Shown here: positions 12,072 to 23,730 of the stretch, in pieces
Layout of the letters: each line of letters opens with the position of its first letter
How positions within the stretch are numbered: position 1 is the first letter of the stretch
NCBI RefSeq assembly: GCF_050003625.1
Contig: NC_134398.1
Span: 91,797,913 to 91,861,912, forward strand
Origin: Haematobia irritans
Taxonomy: Eukaryota; Arthropoda; Insecta; Diptera; Muscidae
Length of the DNA stretch: 64,000 nucleotides
Direction of reading: 5' to 3'
The notes under the pieces: model-generated
Seen by the model: only the letters and a program-made list of their open reading frames with translations
Database searches by the model: none
Told to the model about the DNA's origin: nothing
Made by a program: the position numbers and the translations under genes

Positions 12072-13025
12072 ACAAGCATTGGAGAAATGCTTATATTCAA
12101 TTCGCTTTCAAACTTTTTTTCAGATTAGAATTAAATTTGAGAAATTGTTGAGAAAATCGCGTTCTCAACAAAAAACAGACATTACCCTCATCAGCAGATT
12201 TCAACACGTTAAGGTGAGTACTATGTTCGTATTTTTCACCAAAACACTAAATTAAAAGTACAAAAATCTATATGAAGACGATTATATTTTTATAAAGTCT
12301 TGTGAAATAATGAAAGGAAAAGATCTAAGGAATTGATTGTGAGCCATTTTATTTTTATAGTTTAATTATTTTAAAAAAGTAACCGTGAAAACAAGTTGGT
12401 TTTCAGCATGAAAACTGAACATAGTATTCAGCTTTAAGGTGGGTATTAAGTTCGAGTTTAGCCGCTAAAATCGCAATTTTTTCACGATTACTTTTATTTA
12501 ATAATCCATTTTAAGGAATACAAACTTTTTGATAATTTGCTTTGGAATATTCCCCATCAAGTTATAATGAAATCTGCAACAAATATGTATAATTGTATGA
12601 CTTTTTTTACTGCTTTAGTTTTCACTTTAAGGTGGGTATTAAGTTCGAGTTTAGCCGCTAAAAACGTAATTTTTTCACGATTACTTTTCTTTAATAATCC
12701 ATTTTAAGGAATACACACTTTGATAATATTTGCTTTGGGCTTTTCCCCATCAAGTTATAATAAAATGTGCAACATATACGTATAATTTCATGCATTTTTC
12801 TTACTGATTTAGTTTTCACTTTAGCGATTTTAGCGGCTAAACTCGAACTTAATACTCACCTTTAGTGAAAATTAGCGGCTAAACTCGAACTTAATCCTCA
12901 CCTTCAGCAACAATTTCTCAACATATTAGCAACAACTTTTTAAACTAAATTTCATTTCATGGGATTCACTATCACATTGATATGGCGTTACCTATGAAAA
13001 ATGCTCATCCTTGTGTTTGTTGGGG
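12072..13025 (-). mobile_element. Element with GGAATAAACACAAG ends
   Basis: Left end 'ggaataaacacaagc' and right end, reversed, 'caacaaacacaaggatgagc'. The left subterminal block (about 12130-12200, 'ttgttgagaaaatcgcgttc') is the reverse of 29100-29160 in the 1.9-kb units, and the right terminal block matches the other end of those units. It is a relative of 27314-31149 with a different middle, in the opposite orientation. The middle contains another MITE (12434-12865). Confidence 0.6.
12434..12865. mobile_element. MITE nested in the previous element
   Basis: Termini of about 33 bp: AAGGTGGGTATTAAGTTCGA at the left and its inverse, ending TTAATACTCACCTT, at the right. TTA flanks both sides ('gctTTAaggtggg' and 'cacctTTAgtg'), a 3-bp duplication of the kind made by PIF/Harbinger transposases (inference). 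The left terminal sequence is repeated internally at about 12630, and an extra right terminus lies at 12869-12905. Confidence 0.6.
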
Positions 13026-13106
13026 TGGTTCATCTTCAATGCTTGTACCACGTTTAAATTCAGCAACCCAATTTTTTACTGTTGCATATGAAGAGCACTT
13101 TCACCT
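13026..13106 (-). pseudogene. mariner transposase fragment, helix-turn-helix linker
   Basis: On the minus strand the bases encode SYATVKNWVAEFKRGTSIED followed by EP after a one-base loss near 13098, which is the second DNA-binding part of a mariner transposase. It lacks a start and a catalytic domain. It could be the displaced N-terminal part of copy 2 (in the same orientation), but the intervening 10600-13025 does not simply join the two, so it may come from another copy. Confidence 0.6.
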
Positions 13107-13107
13107 A

Positions 13108-13345
13108 ATGCGCTTTACAGACTATCACTTATTCCGGACGACAGTGCTCGTGTCGAACATATCCCATATATTGTGCACATTATAAGTTAAGTCCGAAGGC
13201 ATAATCGATACTGCTGCATGTTTATGGGATCGATAACACATTTACCGATTATTTAGTCATCGCCGACAAGCCGTATCGATCCGACACATTGTAAGATTCT
13301 TTACAAACATTCCGTCCGGAATAACTGATAGTCTGTAAAGCGCAT
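13108..13345 (-). mobile_element. MITE with TGCGCTTTACAGACTATC ends, complete
   Basis: A 238-bp element with inverted termini of about 30 bp (ATGCGCTTTACAGACTATC... and its reverse ending 'gatagtctgtaaagcgcat'). No coding frame. It interrupts the mariner fragment. Other copies are at 7166, 13347 (partial), 57250 (split) and 57848 (partial). Confidence 0.75.
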
Positions 13346-13346
13346 A

Positions 13347-13400
13347 ATGCGCTTTATGATTTATTCCGGACGACAGTGCTCGTGTCGAACATATCCCATA
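13347..13400. mobile_element. Partial MITE of the same family
   Basis: 'atgcgctttatgatttattc' followed by 'cggacgacagtgctcgtgtc' matches the right half of 13108-13345 and stops at 'cccatata'. It adjoins a remnant of repeat D (13402-13418). Confidence 0.6.
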
Positions 13401-13554
13401 TATACCTCCGTGAAGTTAGGTTAGGTTAGGTTAAATTGGCAGCCCGATTAAGATTCAGGCTCACTTAGACTATTCAGTCCATTGTGATACCACATTAACT
13501 AAAAGTACCTATTAGATATGGGCACTTCTAGTTTTAACCGCTGAACCTTCTTGA

Positions 13555-16500
13555 TTATTTTTCTTTGTTGAACCAACCAGATTGTTCCAAAAACATTAGC
13601 AGACTGCTTAAGTTAACGTTTTCCAGATCCGCCAGTAGCTATATGATCCTAAAAGTTGCTTGCGCTTTACTCAAAGTGCAGGACACTCACACAAGAGGTG
13701 TTTAATTGATTCTTTTTCCTCCGCATCATTATACTTCGCGCCAATAGTTTTTGCAAAATCACCTATCAGGCAGCGACCCGTTATAGCAGATATCCGGAGT
13801 GATATCTGACGTCTCGAGAACATTAGCATATCTAGTGTGCGGTTTAAGTTGAAAAGGGGCCATATTTGCTTGGTGTCGTTACAACGCTTGCTATTCTCCC
13901 ATCGAACATTTGCCATCATAACAGCCTTCTCACGCAGCATAAGCTTTCAGGTAGCTAGGGACATACCAACAACTTCTAGTTCCCCTGGAATATGTAAGGT
14001 AGTCCCTAGCCTTGCCAACTCATCCGCTTCGCAGTTCCCCGGTATGTTCCTATGGCCAGGCACCCATATTAGGTGAATATTGTACTGCTCAGCCATCTCG
14101 TTGAGAGATTTGCGGCAGTCGATGGCCGTTTTCGAGTTGAGGAACACAAAGTCCAAGGATTTTATTGCAGGTTGACTGTCTGAGTATATATTAATGCCCA
14201 CATTTTTTTGGAGCATTACTTCTCAGCCAATTCGCCACCTCTCTTATTGCTAATATTTCAGCCTGAAAAACACTACAGTGATTAGGTAATCTTTTCGCTA
14301 TTCGAAGTTCCAGATCATTAGAAAATACTCCGAACCCCACTTGTCCATCCAATTTGGAGCCATCAGTGTAAGGTCTGTGTGCACCACGCCTCACTGTTGG
14401 GGATTAGAGTCTCAAACTTTTTGTCGAAAAGTGGACTCGCCAAAGGGTAATCCACTACGTTAGGCACATCTGGCATTATTTTGAGGACAGAACTGTGACC
14501 GTAACTTTTTTCCGACCACAGCGATAGCTCGCGCAACCGCACAGCCGTTGTTGCAGCTGACTGTTTGGCCAAAATGTCTAAAGGCTATAGATGCAGCATG
14601 ACTTTAAGGGAATTTGTTCCTGTCTTGCTGAATGCGTCTGAAATACACAAACACGCCATACGCTGAACTTTATCTAAACAAGTCGGTTTCTGAAGTGCCG
14701 GCCACCAGACTACAACACCATACAGCATTATAGGTCTAACCACTGCCGTGTATAGCCAATGCACAATTTTTGGTTTTAGTCCCCACTTTTTTCCTATTGC
14801 CTTTTTGCACGAGTACAAAGCTACAGTTGCCTTTCTCGCCCTTTCTTCAATATTAAGTTTAAAGTTCAGCTTCCTGTCCAAAATAACGCCAAGGTATTTT
14901 GCACACTCACCAAAGGGAATTTCAATACCCCTAAGGAAACAGGCCTAACCGTGGGAGTTTTGCGATCTTTGCAGTACATGACTAATTCTGTCTTTGCAGG
15001 ATTTACCCCAAGACCATTGTCTTTCGCCCATTTCTCAGTCATCCGGAGGGCCCTCTGAATAATATCTCTGATTGTGGATGGGAATTTTCCCCTGACTACC
15101 AGAGCCACATCATCTGCGTATGCCACCACTTTCATCCTTTCTTTTTCTAGAGTAACCAGAAGGCTATTTATAGCAACATTCCAAAGAAGAGGTGATAGAA
15201 CTCCTCCTTGGGGAGTGCCTCTGTTCACATACTTTTGTATGTTAGCTTGTCCTAGTGTGGCTGAAATACGTCTCTTCATTAGCAGTTCGTCTAACAGCCT
15301 GAGTATACATGGATCAACATTCAGAGTTGTCAGTCCATTTAATATCGAGCTCGGATGGACATTATTGAACGCCCCTTCGATGTCTAGAAACGCCAAGATT
15401 GTGTATTCTTTGACAGATAGTGAGCTTTCAATAAAGCTGACTAGTTCGTGTATTGCGGTCTCAGTAGACCTGCCCTTCGAGTATGCATGCTGTCGTTTCG
15501 AGAACAAACTTGAATCGATGCTAGTTCTAAGATAAATATCTATCATCCTCTCCAGAGTCTTAAGTAGGAATGAGGATAAGCTGATTGGTCGGAAATCCTT
15601 CGCCCTCGAGTGAGAGGCTTTTCCCGCTTTAGGTATGAAAACGACTTTTGTTTCCCTCCACTTTCCTGGGATATATGATAAGTTGATACATCCTTTATAT
15701 ATCACCGACAACCAGGGGATAATTTTGTCAGTTACAGCTTGTAACTCCGCCGGAGTAATTCCATCAGGTCCGGGGAATTTGATGAAACCTGGAGCGTTTT
15801 AATGAAACCTGGAGCGGAGTTGGTGGATGCTAGAACCTTCCGTAGTCTGGAAGCCTCGGACGTATTCTCAATACTGCTGTAGTAATCATTCCAATAGTTA
15901 TGCTGAGCCTTTCTCAGTTCTCGCTTGTATCCTCTCAGATTCTTCTTGTAAGCGTCCCAGTCCTCAGGGGCTCTGGTGGACTTTGCCTTGTTAAAGAGCT
16001 TCCTGCAGGATTTCCTCATATTACTTAATTCCGTAGACCACCATGGTGGTCGATGTTTCCCCCTTGGCTTTCCTCTAGGGCATGCAGCTTTCAGTGAGAT
16101 GTTGAAGGCCTTAGTAATCCTCTCCACTGCGTGTTCGATATCTTGCACATTTTTCATATTTGTCTCTGTTATTTCCGGTATCATCATATTGAACGATTCC
16201 CTATACCTATTCCAGTCAGCTTTCCTAACATTTGGCGGAAATATGGTCAAATTTGAAACTGATATAGCGATGATCTGAGAAGCTTTGTTCACTTAAAACC
16301 TGCCACTCAGATATCATTTCATTCAGTTCTTGCGAGGCCAAGGTGATGTCCAAAACCTCTTGCCTGTTTTTAGTGACAAAGGTTGGGGCATCTCCCTTGT
16401 TGCAAACTACCAGATTAGTACGCAAAATAAACTCTATTAGAGACTCTCCCCTTGCATTAGTATCACTACTTCCCTATGATGTGCATTCGCATCGCATCCC

Positions 16501-16895
16501 ATAATGAGTTTCGTCTTTGTTTTCAGTGACTCCTCCACTACGGTCTTAACAGCATATGGAGGCATCTCCCTGTCATGTCCCATGTAGACCGAAGATACCC
16601 AATATTTGCATTTGGCTATTTCTAAACTGGCAACGACAGTGTCTGTATTGCACATTGAAGGAAGCAGAAACAAGTTGAGCTCGTTTTTAGCAATTATACA
16701 GGCTCAATTTACATCATTACCAGTATACTGCAATAGTTTGAACCCCGGAGTACTTAATTCACATATTTTGTTTCTATAAACATATGGGTCTTGAATAAGA
16801 ACTATATCTATGTCCCCTTTCATCAGGAGAACTTTTAAGGCAGCACATGCAGCCTTACAATGATGAATATTTATCTGGAGGATCCGTAGGACCAT
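13555..16895 (-). pseudogene. LINE copy 1 ORF2 (endonuclease-RT-RNase H), broken
   Basis: Order on the minus strand: APE endonuclease from MVLRILQINIHHCKAACAAL (16895), with a TGA at about 16705 and a small deletion after GCDANAHH near 16470; PPWWSTELSNMRKSC linker; RT with FIPKAGKASHSRAKDFRP, FLDIEGAFNNVHPSS, GTPQGGVLSPLLWN and YADDVAL (about 14940-15711); a frameshift near 14900; RNase H with YTDGSKLDGQVGFGV (14370), QAEILAIREVANWL and SDSQPAIKSLD; then the terminal HLLCECPAL metal-binding motif (about 13675) and a stop at 13555. A deletion and a 16-bp duplication near 15790 remove the start of the RT. The RT catalytic motifs themselves are intact. Confidence 0.85.
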
Positions 16896-17696
16896 CGAGA
16901 TTTTCAACAACCGTCACATCAGCCGCTTCAATCGAGTAATCAAGAATGTTCTCTTGAGAGATCTCGGTGACTCTCGCAATAACCATAGGTTCAACTTTGG
17001 TGAGTTCTGAGGCAATAGAAACCTCCTCTCGCATGCGGTGTCTATCCATGTCTTCAACTTTGATATCTCCCTCGACTTCGCAAGAGGATCCGCTTACTTC
17101 TGATTCAGACAGAGGCTTGTCCATTTCTGAATCCTTTAGCTGATCGTTTTTATATACCTTCGATGATCTGGGCCGGGAAACTTTTCCAGCACCTGTGAGT
17201 AGACGACAGACAGAGCATTCTTAATTTCCCCCCATTTTTGCTTTGGAACCATACCGTCCAATGATCCTTTATTAATTATAGCCATCACAAGGCTGTCTTT
17301 AGCAACTGAGGCAAACGATCTTTGATCCCTTTTGGAGGACGGCAGCTCATCCAGCGATCGTTCCCTTTTTCCAGTCTCAAGAATTCCTTGAGTCCATTTT
17401 AAGGAATCGCTTTGTTTAGCCGACAGCGTGCTTGGGTCGACTGATCCTAACTTCTTTAGGATAAACAAAGCATTTCTGCGTTCCTTGAATCTCTTTCGTG
17501 AGGGATTACCTCCTTTTGATGTCGTTACCTTAGAAAAAGTTCGACTTGTCATAGTGTCACCACCTGTCGACCCGTCTACAGGTCGACTAATTGGGCCTAA
17601 CTCTTGGTCATTGCCCAGATTTATAACTCCAGTCGATACCCGTCCACTGGGCCCTGAAGTTAGCAACCCAGTGGATGACTTGGAATTTCGCTGCAT
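16855..17696 (-). pseudogene. LINE copy 1 ORF1, internally deleted
   Basis: The ORF1 protein of LOA-type LINEs binds the element RNA. The N-terminal 170 or so residues (MQRNSKSSTGLLTSGPSG at 17696 to QVLEKFPGPDHRR near 17170) are open. The central DUF4780-like region seen complete in copy 3 is deleted (about 390 bp), and the frame resumes as SEMDKPLSESEVSGSSCEVE at about 17135 and ends near 16855. Where copy 3 has WYQGRYKLIVFAD to QGRVSYGFHDIHMKVYK, this copy has nothing. It is a pseudogene. Confidence 0.8.
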
Positions 17697-17797
17697 GGTG
17701 GCTTAATATCCCACCACGCTTGAAATTCTTAGTAGGTACCTATTACGATGAGTTTATCCGCTATTGAAAAACACGTCCGTTCCGTTCGACGGTTGAA

Positions 17798-18685
17798 TAG
17801 AGAAGTTAGCGACGTCGCTAATTTTCGATAACAAAAAAATTTGTCTGTTCACAGGGCGACACAGCGACGGCAAAAACTGAAAAAGTACCTTTTTAGCAAC
17901 TGTTCGGAGCTAGAATTTCAATGGAGAACGAGATTCCTGGAAAAAATATAGGAAACCGGTCCAATTACTAATGCTTAGGAAGTTCTAAACATGTAGACCG
18001 ATTCTTTATCTACAATTTAAGGTATGACCCATTGTCCAAATCACTTAGTTTGCTTCAGAAATCAATGAATTCTATGTGCAACTCGAAGTTTAGGACACTA
18101 AATCCAGTCTGGGGTAACATACAAAAAACATGGAAAATTTGGACGAAGGAACATGATAACTGACATCAATACGAACATTTTGAGGTATCACACATGTTCC
18201 AAATCAGCTCGGTTCCCAGTCAAATTCCAGATTTCAATGTTGAAACTGGTGGTCAGGACACTAACCAACGCCTGGTGTCCACATACTAAAAACCTAGAAA
18301 ATTTGGAAAGGAAAACCTATCCAAATGTTGGAAAATGATGTTGGGCATAATTTTTATTAAATTTTTTTTCAAAAAACTTGTTCCGGGGTTCACCCATTGA
18401 AGGTTTCCATCGGAATTAGATAACCAGGACACTAAATCCAGCTTAATGTCCACATATTAAAAACCTAGAAAATTTGGACAAAGGAACATGAAAGCTGACA
18501 TCAATACGAACATTTTGAGGTATCACACATGTTCCAAATCAGCTCGGTTCCTTGCCAAATTCTAGATTTCAGTGTTGAAACTGGTGGCCAGGACACTAAC
18601 CAACGCCTGGTGTCCACATATTAAAAACCTAGAAAATTTGAATATAGGAACATGATAGCTGACATCAATACGAACATTTTGATGT
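17798..18685 (+). repeat. Repeat D, copy 1
   Basis: Starts at GAAGTTAGCGACGTCGCTAA, which contains a perfect palindrome TTAGCGACGTCGCTAA (17806-17821). It then carries tandem-like modules of about 160-330 bp containing 'ctgacatcaatacgaacatt', 'aaatcagctcggttcc' and 'aaaacctagaaaatttgg'. The whole unit recurs reversed at 42746-43745, and its end recurs at 26460-26530. No coding capacity is evident. Confidence 0.65.
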
Positions 18686-20340
18686 AAAAACAAGCAAGGA
18701 AAGTCTAAAGTCGGGCGGGGCCGACTATATTATACCCTGCACCACTTTGTAGATCTAAATTTTAGATACCATATCACATCCGTCAAATGTGTTGGGTGGT
18801 ATATATAAAGGTTTGTCCCAAATACATACACTTAAATATCACTCGACTTGGACAGAATTTGATAGACTTTTACAAAATCTATAGACTCAAAATTTAAGTT
18901 GGCTAATGCACTAGGGTGGAACATAATTTTAGTAAAAAATATGGGAAACATTTAAATCTGAAGCAATTTTAAGGAAACCTCGCAAAAGTTTATTTATGAT
19001 TTATCGTTCGATATATATGTATTAGAAGCAGAGAATGAAGCCGCCGAGTCGCGCCGCCGATTTTAGCCGTCGCCGACCCGTTTTTAGCAGTCGACGCCGC
19101 CGCCGAATATGTCGACTCATCTCGACTCAAATTTAGCCGCCAATTAATCTAAAATATTGATTTATATCAGAAAATTTTAATAATATTTGTTATAGTTTTT
19201 GCCAAAATTTTGAACTTTCCACTTTTAATCAATTAGTATCAAGTTGCTATAATAGTTTTACAAAAATTTAGCTCAAAAAATTTGAATGAAATGTAAATTT
19301 GATTGTAAGATTGGTTGTACAACTAATCACATTACAATTGGGAAAACTTCAAATTGATTTTATAATAGATAATTTTGCGCCGCCGAACAGACAATTTTTT
19401 ATCGGCTTAGCCGTCAAGCCGCCGCCGCCGGAGGCAAAAATTTAGTGTTAGCCGCCGCCGACAAAAATGGGTCGGCTTCATTCTCTGATTAGAAGTTTAG
19501 GAAAATTAGAGTCATTTTTACAACTTTTGGACTAAGCAGTGCCGATTTAACAAGGAAAATGTTGGTATTTTGACCATTTTTGTGGAAACCAGAAAAACAT
19601 ATATATAGGAGCTGTATCTAAATCTGAACCGATGTCAACCAAATTTGGAACGCATAGCTACAATGCTAATTCTACTCCCTGTGCAAAATTTCAACTAAAT
19701 CGGAGTTAAAAATTGGCCTCTGTGGTCATATGAGTGTAAATCGGGCGAAAGCTATATATGGGAGATATATCCAAATCTGAGCCGATTTCAACCAAATTTG
19801 GCACGCATAGTTACAATGCTAATTCTACTCCCTATGCAAAATTTCAACTACATCGGAGCAAAAAATTGGCCTCTGTGGGCAAATGAGTGTATATCGGGCG
19901 AAAGCTATATATGGGAGCTATATCTAAATCTGAACCGATTTGGCTGATATTTTGCAAGTTTTTCGAGACTCATAAAATATTCGGATGTACGGAATTTGAG
20001 GAAGATCGGTTGATATACACGCCAATTATGACCAGATCGGTGAAAATCAAATCAAAATCAATCAATTCCAAAATCAATAGGGATCGTCTTTGAGCCGAAA
20101 CAGGACCCTATACCAAATTTTAGGACAATCGGACTAAAACTGTGAACTGTACTTTGCACACAAAAATACATCAACAGATAGACAGACGGACATCGCTAAA
20201 TCGACTCAGAATTTAATTCTAAGCCGATCCGTATACTAAAATGTTGGTCTATGATTACTCCTTCTTGGCGTTACATACAAATGCACAAACTTATTATACC
20301 CTGTACCACAGTAGTGGTGAAGGGTATAAATATGGGAAAC
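18686..20340 (+). repeat. Family B dispersed repeat with hAT MITE insert
   Basis: The left end has a hairpin AGTCGGGCGGGGCCGACT (about 18708-18725) and 'tattataccctgcaccactt'. The right end has GACAGACGGACATC near 20175, 'ttattataccctgtaccaca' and 'gtggtgaagggtata' at 20335. Between are modules 'gctatatatgggagctatat' and 'aaccgatttcaaccaaattt' repeated about four times. The junction with repeat D ('cattttgatgtaaaaacaag') is shared with the inverted locus at 42745, so the two repeats travel as a composite. Confidence 0.65.
19029..19487. mobile_element. hAT-type MITE, CAGAGAATGAAGCCG ends
   Basis: A 459-bp GC-rich insert with termini CAGAGAATGAAGCCG and CGGCTTCATTCTCTG. A perfect 8-bp duplication ATTAGAAG flanks it (19021-19028 and 19488-19495). 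The empty site is visible in the repeat copy at about 20411-20425 and reversed near 41590. The 8-bp duplication and CA-starting ends are typical of hAT elements. The interior is rich in 'gccgccgcc' runs and has no transposase. Confidence 0.9.
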
Positions 20341-20547
20341 ATTTAAATCTGTAGCAATTTTAAGAAAAACTTCGCAAAAGTTTATTTATGATTTATCGCT
20401 TGATATATATGTATTCGAAGTTAAGGAAAATTAAAGTCATTTTTACAACTTTTCGACTAGGCAGTGGCGATTTTACAAGGAAAATGTTAGTATTTTGACC
20501 ATTTTTGTCGAAATCAGAAAAACATATATATGGGAGCTATATCTTTT
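20341..20547 (+). repeat. Family B extension, cut by the gypsy element
   Basis: 'tatgggaaacatttaaatct' to 'catatatatgggagctatat' repeats the sequence at 18945-19620 without the hAT MITE and continues the composite also seen reversed at 41500-41700. It stops at the gypsy 3' LTR. Confidence 0.55.
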
Positions 20548-23500
20548 GATTTTGAAATAAAAAGCACACGCTTACATTTTAAACGTTTATTAAGAAGTGA
20601 TGCAATACTAAAAAGGAATTACAAAAAGTCAGTCCTTGACAGATCAGAGTTGCCATATTAACTATTTATAAACTGAGATATAACAGTCTCCCACGCTTAT
20701 CAGAATTTAATTAACAGTATTAAGGAATTGAGTGAAGTACAAATTACTCTAATGCAATTACATATATAACAGAAATTACATCAATCGATTTCTTCAATAT
20801 AATCTCTCAAAAACGCTGGTCTATTACGAGGTCATTGAGATCTGCGTGGCAGTACATGCTGTGGTTCCAACGATGCTTGGCTTGATGTAGATACTCGAGG
20901 CTCTAGATGGCTTGAGTTACCTTCGTGAATTTCTTGCTGAGATGGATGTTGAATAATTTGTCCATTGTCCTGAATTGGTGACATGGTTATGTTCTGAGAA
21001 GGCTGTTGAATATCTGTATTTTCTTGCGGTATTTGAAGATTCAATTTTGAAGATTGTTGAGCAGTTGGTCTATTTTGATATTGGAAGTTTTCTGGAAATG
21101 AGTAATAGTGCTGTCTATTGTCTGGATGGTCATTTGTAGTTTCTTCAATGGCTGGATCGAAATGAACTTTACGTGGTTGAACTCGTGTAGTTTTTAGCTG
21201 ATCGATATACCGCTTTAATATATATCCATCGTCTAATTTTACTAGATTGTAATTGGCCATATTTCCGGATTACGTTGCCGGTTTTCCACACTGTCTTATT
21301 ATTTTTCGTGTGGACTCTTCCTCCCACGCTTAGCTGTCGGACCCCCGGGATAGGCTTTGTAGCTTGAAATTTGACAATTGGCTTTATTGCATCTAACCTG
21401 ATTCGAATTCGGCTGTTGAAATATAATTCTGCTGGGCTTTTACCGCAAGATAATGGTGTTGCTCGGTATCTTTGTAAAATTTCATTGACTTTGCTGTGAA
21501 GAGATCCGCGCTCAGAAGACATTGCTTTTAATTTACGTTTAAGCGTTTGAACGTTTCGTTCCGCTAACCCATTTGTACTAGGATGCCCCGGCGCTATTAA
21601 TTTTTGTACAATTCCATTTCTTGAGCAATATGATTTGAATGCATCACTAGTAAAAATGGCTGCGTTGTCTGACACCATTATAACCGGATATCCATGACAA
21701 GCAAAAATGTCAGATAAAAGTTTAATTGAAATTTCTGTCGGGGGAGCATCGTGGGTAATCTTTACCTCCGCCCATCTGGATTTCGCATCTACCACAATCA
21801 GGAAGTGTGTATTTTGAAAAGGACCCGCATAGTCGATGTGAATTCGATCCCAATTTGCCACAGGTTCCTCCCATTTATGAAGAGGGGCTTTTGCTGGCCT
21901 AGATTGAACTTGAACACAGGCTTCACACGACCTTACCAAACGTTCTATGTCACCATCGATGTCCTTCCAGATGCAGTATCTTCTGGCAAGCTGCTTCATT
22001 TTTGTAATTCCGCAATGGGTGTGGTGAAGTTCTTGTAATATTTGTGGTCGCAGGCTTGGTGGTATTAATACTCTTTGACCCTTGAAAATTATGCCATTAT
22101 TTACAGTATACAATTCATTCTGGGAAGTACCATGGACGAGTTGCTTTAATAGGCTTGATAAGTCTGGGTCTTTTGATGTTTCTGAAGCTAGAACGTCGGC
22201 GTTGATAAATTCGCTGGAGAATTCGAAAATTGATAAAAGACATAATTGATTTACTTCATCATTTATTACTTGATCAGTTGAAGGTTTATCTAATATTTGT
22301 GCTGCTCAAGATAAGCAATCAACATTTGTGTTTTCGGATCCATTCTTGAATACAGTTTCGTAATCGAAATTCGAAAGAAATTCTGCGTATAACCTCGCTG
22401 ATGTCATAGCGGGTAGCTTGTTGTGCTGGTGAAAAATTCTAGTCAAAGGACGATTATCTGTCACTAATTTGAATTTCCTACCATATAAATACATGAAGAA
22501 ATGGTTTATGGTAAAAATTATGGCCAATGCCTCGCGGTCCAATTGACTGTAGTTTTTCTCGGCAGAGGTCAAGGAACGGGAAGCAAAAGCAACAGGATGT
22601 TCTTGTCCATTCACAATATGTGAAAGAACACCAGCTACCCCCGCGAATAGTAGGTAACCATTCCTAAAAAACGGCGAACATCATCAGTTGAAGAAGGTCG
22701 CGGCATGTTGGTAATTGCTTGAATTTTCGAAGGTGACTTTGAAATTTTATTATGTTGAATAACGTGACCTAAGTATTCTATTTGAGTTCTCATAAATGAG
22801 CATTTGCCTAAATTCAAATGCAAATCATGTTCTTTTAGGCGCTGAAGACATTCATTTAAATGATATTTACATTCGACATCGGAAGCTCCGTATACTATTA
22901 TGTCATCGAAATACGACATAGTGTTTTTCAAGCCAGATAAAATTTGTTCCATAATTCGATTAAATTCTGCCGGTGCCGTCTTTATGCCAAATGAAAGTCG
23001 ATTCATCGAATATGTACCTTTATGTGTCGAAATAGTCTGGATTACGCTTGATTCCTTGTCAACTTTAAAATGTAAATAGGCCTTGAATAAATCCAACCGG
23101 CAAAAGAATTTTGCACCTTTAAGGTTGTTTAAAATCTCATCGATTCGCCGAATTGGGTAGTTCGCCGAAACAAGCTTGGGATTTACCCCGATCTTGTAAT
23201 CGACACATAGTCGAACTCCCCCGTCAGCCTTCGGAATAATCACTAACGGCGACCCCCAATCACTTCGTTCCACCTTTTCTATAATACCGAATGATTCTAA
23301 ATCGTCAAGTTCCTTCTCAACACGATCACGTAGCGCAAAAGGGACCTCTCTTTTCTTGAAGAATTCCGGTTTGGCATTGTCCCTTAGCTGTAACTTGACC
23401 TCAACATTTGGCACACATTTGGTATTTGCAAGGTGTCGGTTTGGCACGTTTCCTTTCCTTGGCGGGTTCATTTTGACTGCAAGGCTCATTATTGCGGAAC

Positions 23501-23730
23501 TTTTTAAAATGAGCCTTATTACGATTGCAACGACGATGACATTCCATACACTCAAATACACTGGTGTCCTTGTTATTATCAGCCCAATCCGGACGCTTTT
23601 GATGGAAACGATTATTGCCTTCCTGATCCTGATTGATGAAAGAGGGCAATGTGATTTTGTAAATTCTCTTGCCACATAAATTTGAATTTACAAACATCAC
23701 ACTGATAGGTTTTCTACATTGAAACATTGC
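20548..23730 (-). mobile_element. Ty3/gypsy retrotransposon remnant, minus strand
   Basis: Contains pol and a probable 3' LTR of about 140 bp (about 20548-20690) that starts, on the minus strand, TGTTATATCTCAG after a purine-rich GCGTGGGAGAC tract and includes TTTATAAATAG. The gag and 5' LTR are not recognisable; the right end is lost near an A-tract at 23765. RT and integrase sequence features fit the Mag-like gypsy group, which is a tentative placement. Confidence 0.75.
20832..23675 (-). pseudogene. gypsy pol (RT, RNase H, integrase), broken
   Basis: On the minus strand: RT from about 23400 with DWGSPLVIIPKADGGVRLCV, RLDLFKAYLHFKVD, LSFGIKTAPAEFNRIM and the catalytic YFDDIIVYG (about 22900); a deletion at about 22650 joins FLGMVTYYSR to VAGVLSHIVNG out of frame, removing the linker and the first RNase H aspartate; RNase H remainder with REALAIIF and LVTDNRPLTR (22306-22614); integrase 22113 to about 21245 with the HHTHCG...CEAC zinc finger, IDYAGPF, MVSDNAAIF and GLAERNVQTLKR catalytic residues; then a frameshift near 21245 into VKLDDGYILKRYIDQLKTTR and a glutamine-rich tail to 20832. 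A possible gag zinc-knuckle remnant with several Cys and His lies at 23401-23600 in another frame. Confidence 0.85.

Larger units (their letters stand above)
13419..17797 (-). mobile_element. LOA-like LINE, copy 1, full length but decayed
   Basis: A non-LTR retrotransposon on the minus strand with both ends. The 5' end 'ttcaaccgtcgaacggaacg' at 17797 matches the start of copy 3 at 59998. The 3' end at 13419 is a (CCTAA)n tail preceded by about 75 bp shared with the SINE. It is flanked by GAAGTTA on both sides (13412-13418 and 17802-17808). The empty target is preserved in repeat D at 43728-43752 (reversed: 'cctccgtgaagttagcgacg'). RNase H plus a DUF4780-like ORF1 suggests the LOA/I group rather than Jockey proper; exact clade needs a tree. 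Confidence 0.85.

Noticed and set aside
15074..15535. 153-codon plus-strand frame over LINE copy 1
   Set aside because: Shadow of the RT region on the other strand; the same shadow occurs in copies 2 and 3.
23401..23727. A cysteine-rich 108-codon frame as a separate gene
   Set aside because: It overlaps the start of gypsy pol in another frame and is at best a gag zinc-knuckle remnant.
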